From assembly GCA_947487095.1 (NCBI GenBank), contig CANKVI010000003.1, positions 1-25,742 of the forward strand: a stretch of DNA of 25,742 nucleotides, given 5' to 3'. The notes below the pieces were generated by a model. It was not told the origin of the DNA. It made no database searches and worked only from the letters and a program-made list of their open reading frames with translations. Shown here piece after piece: positions 1-7,847 of this stretch; positions within the stretch are counted from its first letter, which is position 1, and every line of letters begins with the position of its first letter. The position numbers and the translations under genes are program-made. This stretch comes from Acidimicrobiaceae bacterium. GTDB lineage: Bacteria; Actinomycetota; Acidimicrobiia; Acidimicrobiales; Ilumatobacteraceae.

Positions 1-21
1 GCAAGCCCCACAAGGGTTTGC
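1..21 (+). promoter_or_regulatory. Leader hairpin upstream of mraZ
   Basis: Bases 1-8 can pair with 14-21 (one G-T wobble) around a five-base loop, giving an eight-pair stem just before the mraZ ribosome binding site. No T-run follows, so it is not a typical intrinsic terminator. It may be part of the 5' leader or the tail of an upstream element cut off by the window edge. The promoter itself is not identifiable in the 40 bases available. Confidence 0.35.
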
Positions 22-40
22 GAGGGTAGCGGAGGACACA

Positions 41-457
41 TTGTTCGTAGGAGTGCACGATCGGCAGCTGGACCCAAAGGGTCGCTTGGCTTTGCCTGCA
101 TCGTTTCGCCCACGCTTAGAGCCCCGTTGCTTTCTCTCCATTGGGCGCGACAAGTGCGTGGATGTCTTAACTGCTGAAAGCTTTGAAGAGTTCGCTCGGG
201 AATCTATGGAAAAGGTTCGTAAGGGCGAGATGTCGCTCAACCAGCAGCGTGCTCAGGCGAGCAACACTTTCGAAGTAGCCATAGATGCCCAGGGTCGAAT
301 CAACATCGAAGAAAAGTTGCGCGAATACGCCGGCCTCACACTGAATTCACGCGTGCTTGTTAGCGGTAACTACAACCGCGTTGAAATTTGGGACCCAGAG
401 CGCCATGAGCGCGTCGTCCTTTTGGGAATCGAGCAAATCGCCGGATCAGGCGAGTAG
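41..457 (+). CDS. mraZ: Transcriptional regulator MraZ
   Basis: MraZ is the first gene of most dcw clusters. It is a DNA-binding ring protein that binds repeats in front of its own operon and regulates it. The 138-residue product has the family start (MFVGV) and the two SpoVT/AbrB-like half-domains, each with a DxxGR core: DPKGRL near residues 11-16 and DAQGRI near 82-87. Length is normal (about 140-150). The start is TTG at 41, chosen because GGAGG at 31-35 lies five bases upstream and the family N-terminus begins exactly there. A 223-base non-coding gap separates it from rsmH. The operator repeats, if present, are mostly outside the window. Identification is secure. Confidence 0.95.
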   Translation: MFVGVHDRQLDPKGRLALPASFRPRLEPRCFLSIGRDKCVDVLTAESFEEFARESMEKVRKGEMSLNQQRAQASNTFEVAIDAQGRINIEEKLREYAGLTLNSRVLVSGNYNRVEIWDPERHERVVLLGIEQIAGSGE

Positions 458-463
458 CGGGAA

Positions 464-637
464 AGGAGCGCATCGACCACACCACTTTTTGCGAGCGCTC
501 CTCATATGAGCGTTTCGCTGTACTGCAGTCCTTCGGTCAGCAAGATGGACAGCCCCAACTCCGCCCGCTTCCATTTCGTCGAATCGGGGAGACATCCCGA
601 CGACAACGCCGGCCGGGGGGCTGCAGTACAGCGAGGC
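464..637 (+). ncRNA. Candidate structured RNA / 5' leader of rsmH
   Basis: This gap between mraZ and rsmH holds several paired segments. Helix 1: 464-471 with 495-502, exact 8 bp, extended by 473-475 with 492-494. Helix 2: 516-528 with 621-633, exact 13 bp (CGCTGTACTGCAG and its complement), extendable to 512/637 with two wobbles. Enclosed by helix 2: 528-531 with 547-550; 551-556 with 617-622 (the end pairs compete with helix 2); and 578-581 plus 584-588 with 596-600 plus 601-604 around an AA bulge. Such a nested set is unlikely by chance in 174 bases. An actinobacterial mraW RNA motif preceding this same gene has been described; whether this is that family or a new one cannot be told by eye. 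Confidence 0.6.
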
Positions 638-680
638 ACTACACGAGTGAGAACACGCAAAGAAGCGTCGAAACCTTCAT

Positions 681-1634
681 ATGAACTCACCAGCAACTCA
701 CTCAACGTTTAATCACGAGCCAGTAATGGCCAATGAAATCACCGAACTTTTCGGTGCAGTTCCACACGGCGTAGTTGTAGATGCAACGTTGGGCGGCGCT
801 GGCCACGCAATGCGACTGCTCTCCACGTATTCATGGATGCGCGTGTTCGGCATTGATCAAGATCCGATGGCCATTGAACATGCACGCAAGGTGTCGCCAC
901 AATTCGAAGGCCGACTGATGTTTCACCAAGGTCGCTTTGACGGCATTTCGGAATTCTTGCAGTTGCATCATGTATCAAAAATCTCTGGTGCTCTGTTTGA
1001 TTTAGGAGTTTCTTCGCCACAGTTCGACGAAGCAGATCGTGGATTCTCGTATCGCAATGACGGTCCACTCGACATGCGCATGAACACCACGCAAGAGTTC
1101 AGTGCCCTTGATGTCGTGAATGGTTACGAAGTTCAGCAACTTACTGACGTATTGCGCGAACATGCAGACGAGCGATTTGCTTTCCGCATCGCAAAGGCAA
1201 TTGTTGCAGCACGGCCAGTCATGACGACATCGGCACTTGCAGAGATTGTCGCTAGTGCGATACCTGCTCCTGCTCGCCGCACCGGTGGGCATCCAGCAAA
1301 GCGCACATTCCAAGCAATTCGCATTGAAGTAAATAAGGAACTCGAAATTTTGCCGAAGGCAATTTCGGATGCAATTGCCGCCACGGAAGTAGGCGGCCGA
1401 ATTGCTGTGTTGTCGTATCACTCAGGCGAAGACCGCATTGTGAAGCAGGCGTTCCGTGATGCAGAAACACGCCCAGGAGCAACCACCATCGCATCTCCAT
1501 TCCAACACCACTTGTCCTCGGGCAAGTTGGTGAAGAAGGTGCGTGTCGCAGAGCATGCATCGGCTGAAGAAATTGAACGCAACCCTCGCGCATCATCTGC
1601 GCGACTCAGGGTTATTGAAAAGGTCGGCTGCTGA
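681..1634 (+). CDS. rsmH: 16S rRNA (cytosine(1402)-N4)-methyltransferase RsmH
   Basis: RsmH (MraW) methylates N4 of C1402 in the decoding centre of 16S rRNA using S-adenosylmethionine. The 317-residue product shows the N-terminal HEPVM motif, the SAM-binding loop DATLGGAGHA (34-43), the acidic FGIDQDP strand end (about 56-62) and the family signature GVSSPQFDEADRGFSYR...GPLDMRM (109-134). Length is normal. The ATG at 681 has only a weak AAGAAG upstream; no better start lies before the HEPVM motif. It follows the structured segment at 464-637, so its expression may depend on that leader. It ends one base before the start of the FtsL-like gene. Identification is secure. Confidence 0.95.
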   Translation: MNSPATHSTFNHEPVMANEITELFGAVPHGVVVDATLGGAGHAMRLLSTYSWMRVFGIDQDPMAIEHARKVSPQFEGRLMFHQGRFDGISEFLQLHHVSKISGALFDLGVSSPQFDEADRGFSYRNDGPLDMRMNTTQEFSALDVVNGYEVQQLTDVLREHADERFAFRIAKAIVAARPVMTTSALAEIVASAIPAPARRTGGHPAKRTFQAIRIEVNKELEILPKAISDAIAATEVGGRIAVLSYHSGEDRIVKQAFRDAETRPGATTIASPFQHHLSSGKLVKKVRVAEHASAEEIERNPRASSARLRVIEKVGC

Positions 1635-1635
1635 G

Positions 1636-2127
1636 ATGGCGTTAGCGATCAACACTGGACGGGAGCCGCAACGGCAACCACGTGGTGGACAATCGATACC
1701 CCCTGAACGCCATCTCACAGTCATCCCTGGAACGTCAAAACGAACCATTTTGTTCTTCAGCACTATGGTGCTCGGTTTGTTTGTGGTGGTGTCGTCGGTA
1801 ATTGGCTTGCAGGCCTACATCGCCGGACAGCAATTGAAGTTGGATCACCTCACGAGCGAGATTTCGCTCGCACGTCAGTACCACGACGAGCTTCGCCAAC
1901 AGCGCGTCACATTGTTGGCACCAGAGTACCTACGCGAGCAGGCGAAAGCCATGATGATGACGCCAGGTCTTGGTTCAAAGTTCGTGGAAGTCCCGCAAGA
2001 TGTTGTGGCATCTGTTGTGATCTCGACAGGGAAAATGGACCCTGCGTTTGCGAATCCATCGAGCATCACGTCACTTAATCCACTTGCGAACTTGGGCGTT
2101 GCACAGAACGAAGGGACTCAGCCGTGA
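1636..2127 (+). CDS. ftsL: FtsL-like septum protein
   Basis: A 163-residue bitopic membrane protein in the normal ftsL position between rsmH and ftsI. It has a basic, Gln/Pro-rich cytoplasmic tail (1-36), one membrane segment (about 37-60), then a predicted coiled-coil stretch (about 63-95, QQLKLDHLTSEISLARQYHD) and a polar C-terminal tail. FtsL works with DivIC/FtsB and FtsQ to recruit and activate FtsW-FtsI. The frame is open further upstream inside rsmH, but ATG at 1636 is preferred because it follows the rsmH stop with one base between and gives an ordinary N-terminus. FtsL diverges strongly in sequence, so the name rests on topology and position. It overlaps ftsI by four bases (GTGA). 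Confidence 0.75.
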   Translation: MALAINTGREPQRQPRGGQSIPPERHLTVIPGTSKRTILFFSTMVLGLFVVVSSVIGLQAYIAGQQLKLDHLTSEISLARQYHDELRQQRVTLLAPEYLREQAKAMMMTPGLGSKFVEVPQDVVASVVISTGKMDPAFANPSSITSLNPLANLGVAQNEGTQP

Positions 2128-3995
2128 GCATTGCTGCAGGATCACGCGGGCGCCGTCACGAACCTCAGCGTGCTGGTGACATTGCACGCGCTGCGGCGCG
2201 ACAAACCGTTCGCACGCTGACCGAAGACCTCAAACCAGGAAAAATCTCGCACCGATTGGCGTACGTGCGCATTGTTGTGTCGTTGCTACTGTGCGCAATG
2301 TTGTTGCGCACGGGGTACTTGCAAACATTCGGTTCTGGCCAATATCGCGATGCAAGTGTTTCGCAGCGCACTCGAGTGAACGTGGTGAAGGCAGAGCGCG
2401 GATCAATTCTCGACCGTAATGGCCTAGAACTGGCAATACCAATTCCGCTTCGTACGGTTTTCGCTGACCCACGTGAAGTGATTGATCCTGTTGGTACAGC
2501 CCGTGCAATCGCAGCGGTATTGGCAATGTCTCCTGAGGCCGAACTTGCACTTGCAGAAAGATTGCAAAACAAAACCTCGAGCTTTACGTATGTTGCTCGT
2601 CAGACAACGCAAGAGGTGGCTGACTCACTCATTGCGTTAGGTCTTCCAGGTGTGTCGTCACGTAAGGAAACGGGCCGCGAACTCACCAGTGAAGGTCTAC
2701 GCGCGCTAGTTGGCCGCACCGATCCAGACGGTCTTGGAACATCTGGACTTGAGCTGCAATTCGACATGTTGCTCGCTGGTGTTAATGGCCGACAGGTTCG
2801 CGAAGTAAGCGCAAAAGGTCAGTCAATTCCGGCAACGCAGGATGAGAGCGTTGCAGCAATTCCTGGAAAAACACTGGTGACCACCATTGATCGCAATATT
2901 CAGTTCCAAGTTGATGGCATTTTGGCTCAGCAGATTGCACGACTTCAGGCACGAAGTGGAACAGCCATCGTGATGGATTCCGCGACTGGTGAGATTTATG
3001 CAATGTCAACATTGCGATTGAATGAAGACGGCACGTACTCTGCCGATTCGGGAAACATTGCAGCAGTTGAAGCTAACGAACCCGGTTCCGTAGCAAAGGT
3101 GTTCAGCATTGCTGCGGCAATTAATGAGGGTCAGGTTGACTCAAAGACCGTATTCAGCGTTCCGCCAACGTTCATTGCAAACAAAGGCACGCAGTGGGAA
3201 CAGCCACTTAATGACGCATACCCACACGGGCTTGAGGATATGTCGGTGCGAAAGATTTTCGTAGATTCTTCGAACATCGGAACGCTGATGATCGGGCAAA
3301 CAATTGGACCAGAAAAGCTGCATGACTATTTGAAGACCTTCGGTTTTGGTGCAAAGTCGGCAGTCGGCTTCCCAGGTGAAACCAAAGGAATTCTGCAGTC
3401 AGCGAGCAAGTGGCAGGGTGCCAAGAAATTCACTACTTCGTATGGCTACGGTTACTCCGCAACGGCTTTGCAGTTGATTGCTGGCGTGAATGTGGTGGCG
3501 AACAATGGAAATTATGTAGCCCCTCGTTTGGTGACGGCAACCGTAACTAAAGACGGGTTGAATGAATCGATTCCACCAAAAGAACAGCATTCGGTCATCA
3601 CGCCAGAAACTGCCGCAGTCATGCGATCGTTGATGTCTGACGTTGTCTGTTTCGGAACAGCGACGCTTGGAAAAGTTCCAGGTATGACAGTTGCCGGAAA
3701 GACAGGAACCGCTTACAAGCGCCAGGACAACGGAACCTATGCCGCCGACGACGGATCTCGTTCGTATTTTGCGAGTTTCGTTGGATTCATTCCTGCGCAG
3801 CAACCACGGTTTACGGTGTTGGTTTCGATTGACGAACCAAATGCTGCATCATTGGATCGATTTGGTGGAACGGCTGCAGCGCCAGTGTTTGCAAACATCG
3901 CCCAGGTGCTGATCAGCGAACTTGATATTCGTCCAGATGCAGCCGATATCGGCTGTCCAAAAGAGCGTCCAGCAGAGCTCGGACCGAAGCACTAA
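2124..3995 (+). CDS. ftsI: Septal peptidoglycan transpeptidase FtsI (PBP3, class B)
   Basis: FtsI crosslinks septal peptidoglycan as the partner of FtsW. The 623-residue protein has a cytoplasmic tail, one membrane anchor (about 46-67), the class B pedestal domain with ERGSILDRNG (91-100), and a transpeptidase domain with all active-site motifs: SVAK (Ser322, Lys325), SSN (382-384) and KTG (526-528). No PASTA repeats follow. The FEPGS box of many relatives reads NEPGS here. The GTG at 2124 overlaps the FtsL stop as GTGA, indicating translational coupling. murE follows after two bases. Length and motifs are typical of actinobacterial FtsI/PbpB. Confidence 0.93.
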   Translation: MSIAAGSRGRRHEPQRAGDIARAAARQTVRTLTEDLKPGKISHRLAYVRIVVSLLLCAMLLRTGYLQTFGSGQYRDASVSQRTRVNVVKAERGSILDRNGLELAIPIPLRTVFADPREVIDPVGTARAIAAVLAMSPEAELALAERLQNKTSSFTYVARQTTQEVADSLIALGLPGVSSRKETGRELTSEGLRALVGRTDPDGLGTSGLELQFDMLLAGVNGRQVREVSAKGQSIPATQDESVAAIPGKTLVTTIDRNIQFQVDGILAQQIARLQARSGTAIVMDSATGEIYAMSTLRLNEDGTYSADSGNIAAVEANEPGSVAKVFSIAAAINEGQVDSKTVFSVPPTFIANKGTQWEQPLNDAYPHGLEDMSVRKIFVDSSNIGTLMIGQTIGPEKLHDYLKTFGFGAKSAVGFPGETKGILQSASKWQGAKKFTTSYGYGYSATALQLIAGVNVVANNGNYVAPRLVTATVTKDGLNESIPPKEQHSVITPETAAVMRSLMSDVVCFGTATLGKVPGMTVAGKTGTAYKRQDNGTYAADDGSRSYFASFVGFIPAQQPRFTVLVSIDEPNAASLDRFGGTAAAPVFANIAQVLISELDIRPDAADIGCPKERPAELGPKH

Positions 3996-3997
3996 TC

Positions 3998-5449
3998 ATG
4001 AGTGCATCGCCGGCACCGACCGGCCAGATGGCATTGCGTCATCTGGTGGAAACAGCGCAACTTGGCACACAGGGTCTACTGGTTGAAATCATTGGTGAAG
4101 ACTCGGTAGTTGTCGATGTCTCACATGACTCACGTCAGGTGAGCGCTGGCGATTTGTTTTGTTGCGTAGGCGGAACACATGAAGACGGCCATAATTTCGC
4201 GCAGATGGCAGTCGACGCTGGAGCGTCAGCATTGCTAGTTAGTCGCGTATTGGATATGGATGTGCCTCAAATTGTGGTTCGAGATGTGCGCAAGTCGATG
4301 GCGTTATTGGCCGCTGCCTTGCGCGAATTCCCGAGCACGCGGATGCACGTGGTTGGCGTAACGGGGACAAACGGCAAAACGACGACAGCGCATCTGCTCG
4401 CAGAGATCTTGCGTGCCAACGGCTGGAAAACAGAAGTCATTGGAACGTTGACTGGCACAAGAACTACGCCCGAGTCAACGGATTTACAGCGAATGTTGGG
4501 CACGTGGGAGCGAGACGACGTTGAAGCGGTAGTGATGGAAGTGACCTCACACGCGTTAGAACTACACCGCGTAATGGGCACGAAGTTTGAAGCTGTCGTG
4601 TTCACGAATCTGTCGCAGGATCATTTGGACTTCCACCAGACAATGGAGAAGTACTTTTCTGCTAAAGCAAAACTATTTACAAAAGAATATTCAGCATGCG
4701 GCATCATCAATCGCGACGATGTGCATGGTCAACTTCTTCTCGACACCATAACAATTGATGCAAAGTCGTTTGGTTTGAGCGACATCGCTCATGTTCACAT
4801 GGATGCACGCCACATTGAGTACGAGATTGAGGGTGTGCAGATGCGCGCACAATTGGGTGGTCAATTCAATGTGATGAATTCGCTAGCAGCTGTTTCTGCC
4901 GCACGTGCTCTTGATATTCCTCTGACAAAAATTGCGGAGGGCTTGAATCGCGCTACAGCTGTACCTGGTCGATTTGAGTCCATTGAAGCAGGGCAGGACT
5001 TTGATGTGATTGTGGATTATGCGCACACACCTGATGCTCTCGAACGTGTTCTTGACACAGCACGATCGCTCATGAGCGAAATCGGAAAACTGATTGTGGT
5101 GTTTGGTTGCGGTGGCGATCGTGATGCTGAAAAGCGTGGGCCTATGGGTGAAATTGCTGGAGCAAAGTCAGATGTGGTGATCATTACCTCGGATAATCCT
5201 CGTTCGGAGTCTGGGGCTGCGATTGCAGTGCAAATCAATGCTGGAGTTGCGGCGTCCGATTCGCATAAAGTGCTGTGCACTGAATTAGATCGCCGTGCCG
5301 CAATTGGTAGGGCGTTTTCCATTGCTCGAGGTGGAGATGTTGTTGTGATTGCGGGAAAGGGTCACGAAAACACTCAAACCATTGGAACTGAAACTTTTCC
5401 GTTTAACGATGCGCAAGTCGCTCGTGAACTTCTAGGAGCTCAATCATGA
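3998..5449 (+). CDS. murE: UDP-MurNAc-tripeptide synthetase MurE (meso-DAP type)
   Basis: MurE adds the third stem-peptide residue to UDP-MurNAc-L-Ala-D-Glu in the cytoplasm using ATP. The 483-residue product has the Mur-ligase N-terminal domain, the P-loop VTGTNGKTTT (121-130), the central-domain EVTSHALELHR (about 181-191) and C-terminal GRFE and DYAHTPDALE motifs. The motif DNPR at 399-402 is the known meso-diaminopimelate recognition signature, so the wall is predicted to be DAP-type. The ATG at 3998 follows the ftsI stop by two bases. The stop overlaps mraY as ATGA. The usual next gene, murF, is absent. Confidence 0.95.
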   Translation: MSASPAPTGQMALRHLVETAQLGTQGLLVEIIGEDSVVVDVSHDSRQVSAGDLFCCVGGTHEDGHNFAQMAVDAGASALLVSRVLDMDVPQIVVRDVRKSMALLAAALREFPSTRMHVVGVTGTNGKTTTAHLLAEILRANGWKTEVIGTLTGTRTTPESTDLQRMLGTWERDDVEAVVMEVTSHALELHRVMGTKFEAVVFTNLSQDHLDFHQTMEKYFSAKAKLFTKEYSACGIINRDDVHGQLLLDTITIDAKSFGLSDIAHVHMDARHIEYEIEGVQMRAQLGGQFNVMNSLAAVSAARALDIPLTKIAEGLNRATAVPGRFESIEAGQDFDVIVDYAHTPDALERVLDTARSLMSEIGKLIVVFGCGGDRDAEKRGPMGEIAGAKSDVVIITSDNPRSESGAAIAVQINAGVAASDSHKVLCTELDRRAAIGRAFSIARGGDVVVIAGKGHENTQTIGTETFPFNDAQVARELLGAQS

Positions 5450-6492
5450 TTGCCGTTTTAATTGCAGGTGCGGTTGGAATGTTGGTGTCACTTGCTGGCA
5501 CTCGTGCGCTTATTTCATTCTTTCAGCGTCTCGGTAAAGGTCAGCCCATTCTTGGCGCAGAAGACCATGGTCCAGCGCATCAGATGGCAAAACAGGGAAC
5601 ACCGACGATGGGTGGTATCGCCATTTTGTTTGCTGGTTTCATTGGTTGGCTTGTCGCACATTTGCGAGGTGGCCTTCCGTTTTCTGATCAAGCAGCAATT
5701 ATCTGGCTCACGGTATTTGTGTTGGCTGCTATTGGATTTCTTGACGACTACCTCAAAGTAAAGCGTCAGCACAATCGTGGAATTTTCTGGAAGAAAAAGG
5801 GTTGGATCACGTTTGGAATCACCGCGGTACTGATGTTCATCCTGGCGTCAACAACCGGCGTCGCTCAAACCATTTCATTTACTCGCGCTCTTAGCCCAGG
5901 TTGGGAGTTATCAGGGCCGCTATTCATTGTGTGGACAGCAGTAATGGTCTGGAGCACGACCAATGCCGTGAATGTGACGGATGGTTTGGACGGTCTTGCT
6001 GCAGGTTCAGCACTGTTCGGATTTCTGGCGTTCACCATCATTGCGTACTGGGCATTTCGTAATCCACGTATCTACGACATGGTGAACCCGCTCGACCTTG
6101 CGGTGCTCTCTGCAGCACTTGCTGGTGCGTGTGGTGGCTTCTTGTGGTGGAATGCAGCGCCTGCCCAAATCTTTATGGGTGATGTTGGCGCACTTGGATT
6201 AGGGGCAGCGCTTGGAACATTGGCAGTAACCACGAATACTCATTTGATGTTGCCAATCATTTGCGGCATCAACGTGATCGAGGCTGGTTCGGTTGCCGTG
6301 CAGATGGGCGTGTTCAAGGCATCAGGTCGTAAGAGGCGCCTATTTAAGATGTCTCCGATTCATCACCACTTTGAACTCAGTGGTTGGCCAGAGACAACAG
6401 TGATCATTCGTTTCTGGATCATCTCTGGGATTTGTGTCGCAACTGCAGTTGCAATCTTTATTGCCGACTTCACCAATCAAGTGTCCCGATGA
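5446..6492 (+). CDS. mraY: Phospho-MurNAc-pentapeptide transferase MraY
   Basis: MraY is the polytopic membrane enzyme that transfers phospho-MurNAc-pentapeptide to undecaprenyl phosphate, making lipid I. The 348-residue protein shows the expected motifs: GTPTMGG (51-57), FLDDYLK (Asp100, Asp101), NAVNVTDGLDGLA (Asp179, Asp182), FMGDVG (Asp246) and the histidine loop MSPIHHHFE (302-310). Several hydrophobic segments span the protein, as in the family (ten). It overlaps murE upstream and murD downstream, both as ATGA, so all three are probably translationally coupled. Its substrate needs MurF, whose gene is not in this window. Confidence 0.96.
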   Translation: MIAVLIAGAVGMLVSLAGTRALISFFQRLGKGQPILGAEDHGPAHQMAKQGTPTMGGIAILFAGFIGWLVAHLRGGLPFSDQAAIIWLTVFVLAAIGFLDDYLKVKRQHNRGIFWKKKGWITFGITAVLMFILASTTGVAQTISFTRALSPGWELSGPLFIVWTAVMVWSTTNAVNVTDGLDGLAAGSALFGFLAFTIIAYWAFRNPRIYDMVNPLDLAVLSAALAGACGGFLWWNAAPAQIFMGDVGALGLGAALGTLAVTTNTHLMLPIICGINVIEAGSVAVQMGVFKASGRKRRLFKMSPIHHHFELSGWPETTVIIRFWIISGICVATAVAIFIADFTNQVSR

Positions 6493-7838
6493 CCCAGGGC
6501 CGCGACGCAACCTTCGTATTTGGGTTGGCTGTAGCGGGTCGTGCGGTTGCTTTATCGTTGCGCAAGCGCGGCATTGATGTCGTGCTTGGTGATGACAGAT
6601 TGACGGACGAGCATCGTTCATTTGCTCAGTCCATTGGTGCGCGCGTTGTAAACGTTGCCCAAGATGGGGAATTGCAACGCGTGATGAGTGCGGTGAACGT
6701 TCTTTCACCAGCACCAGGTGTACCTGGACGCCATGCGGTCATTCGTAGCGCCCATGAACACGGAGTATCGATTCAGTCAGAAATTGAGATTTCCTATCGC
6801 ATGGAACAACTGCGTAGCAATGGGCCGCGCCCATTGGTTGCTGTTACGGGAACTGATGGCAAAACGACAACGACACTGTTAATGACTGCAATTCTTCGTG
6901 CAGCAGGTTTCTCTGCTGAAGCAGTTGGTAACACCGAAGTTCCGCTCATTGAGTCACTTGACACCATTGCGCAGGCATTCGCGGTTGAGTGTTCAAGTTT
7001 TCGTCTAGAACACACTGATCAGTTTCGAGCTCAGGCTTCGGCTTGGTTGAACATTGCACCAGATCATTTGGACTGGCATGGCTCCTATCAGCAGTATTTT
7101 GATGCAAAAGCAAAGATGTGGGCGAACTGCCTGCCGACTGATGTAGCGGTTGCGCCTATTGATGATGTAAATATTTTGGCAGTGGCGCGTTCGAGTGCTG
7201 CACGCATGGTCACATTTGGTGCAACAGAGGGGGACTATCGCGTAGTAGGGGACGAATTGTGTGGACCGTTTGGTTCAATCACGAGTGTTTCACGCATGAA
7301 GCGCTCATTACCGCACGACATTACCAACGCGCTTGCTGCGGCTGCAGTGTGTATTGAGAGTGGGCTTGCAAATGCAGAACATGTGGCGCAGGCTCTAGAA
7401 CAGTTTGAAAATGCTCCTCACCGAATTCAGTTCGTTTCGGAGATTGATGGAGTGCGCTGGTACAACGATTCGAAAGCGACGAGCCCACATGCTGCAAGCG
7501 TGGCGTTACGCGCCTTTGACAGCATCGTATTGATCGCGGGTGGCAAGAACAAAGATCTTGACCTCTCGCAAATGGCATGCGAACCGCAGCGCATGAGAGC
7601 AGTTGTTGCCATTGGTGCCTCTGCAGAAGATATTGCACGTGCATTCAGTGGCGTTTGCACTGTTGTTACTGCAGAAAGTATGAGCGCTGCCGTTGCTCAC
7701 GCGCGTGAGCTTGCGCGAGCGGGAGACGTTGTGGTTCTGTCGCCGGGATGCACCAGTTACGACTGGTACTCAAACTACGGTGAACGGGGCGACGATTTCA
7801 TGAAATGCGTTCAAGAACTATCAGGAAACCATCGCTAG
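6489..7838 (+). CDS. murD: UDP-MurNAc-L-alanine:D-glutamate ligase MurD
   Basis: MurD adds D-glutamate to UDP-MurNAc-L-Ala. The product of 449 residues (normal about 450) has an N-terminal Rossmann-like domain, the P-loop VTGTDGKTTT (119-128), the central NIAPDHLDWHG motif and the C-terminal WYNDSKATSPHA motif that binds substrate. The frame is open upstream into mraY, but ATG at 6489 is chosen because it overlaps the mraY stop as ATGA and gives the normal N-terminal length. The tag stop at 7836-7838 contributes to the ftsW ribosome binding site. Confidence 0.94.
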   Translation: MTQGRDATFVFGLAVAGRAVALSLRKRGIDVVLGDDRLTDEHRSFAQSIGARVVNVAQDGELQRVMSAVNVLSPAPGVPGRHAVIRSAHEHGVSIQSEIEISYRMEQLRSNGPRPLVAVTGTDGKTTTTLLMTAILRAAGFSAEAVGNTEVPLIESLDTIAQAFAVECSSFRLEHTDQFRAQASAWLNIAPDHLDWHGSYQQYFDAKAKMWANCLPTDVAVAPIDDVNILAVARSSAARMVTFGATEGDYRVVGDELCGPFGSITSVSRMKRSLPHDITNALAAAAVCIESGLANAEHVAQALEQFENAPHRIQFVSEIDGVRWYNDSKATSPHAASVALRAFDSIVLIAGGKNKDLDLSQMACEPQRMRAVVAIGASAEDIARAFSGVCTVVTAESMSAAVAHARELARAGDVVVLSPGCTSYDWYSNYGERGDDFMKCVQELSGNHR

Positions 7839-7847
7839 GAGGACACC

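Noticed and set aside
1..40. MraZ operator repeats upstream of mraZ
   Set aside because: Only a single GTGGGG-like stretch (minus strand, 6-11) is visible. Binding sites need several spaced copies, and the upstream region is cut off.
506..712. A 68-codon frame across the mraZ-rsmH gap and another on the opposite strand
   Set aside because: Both run through the paired RNA segment and into rsmH, have no ribosome binding site and resemble no known protein.
1543..1635. An upstream-extended FtsL start inside rsmH
   Set aside because: It would add 31 residues overlapping rsmH with no family resemblance; ATG at 1636 fits junction spacing better.
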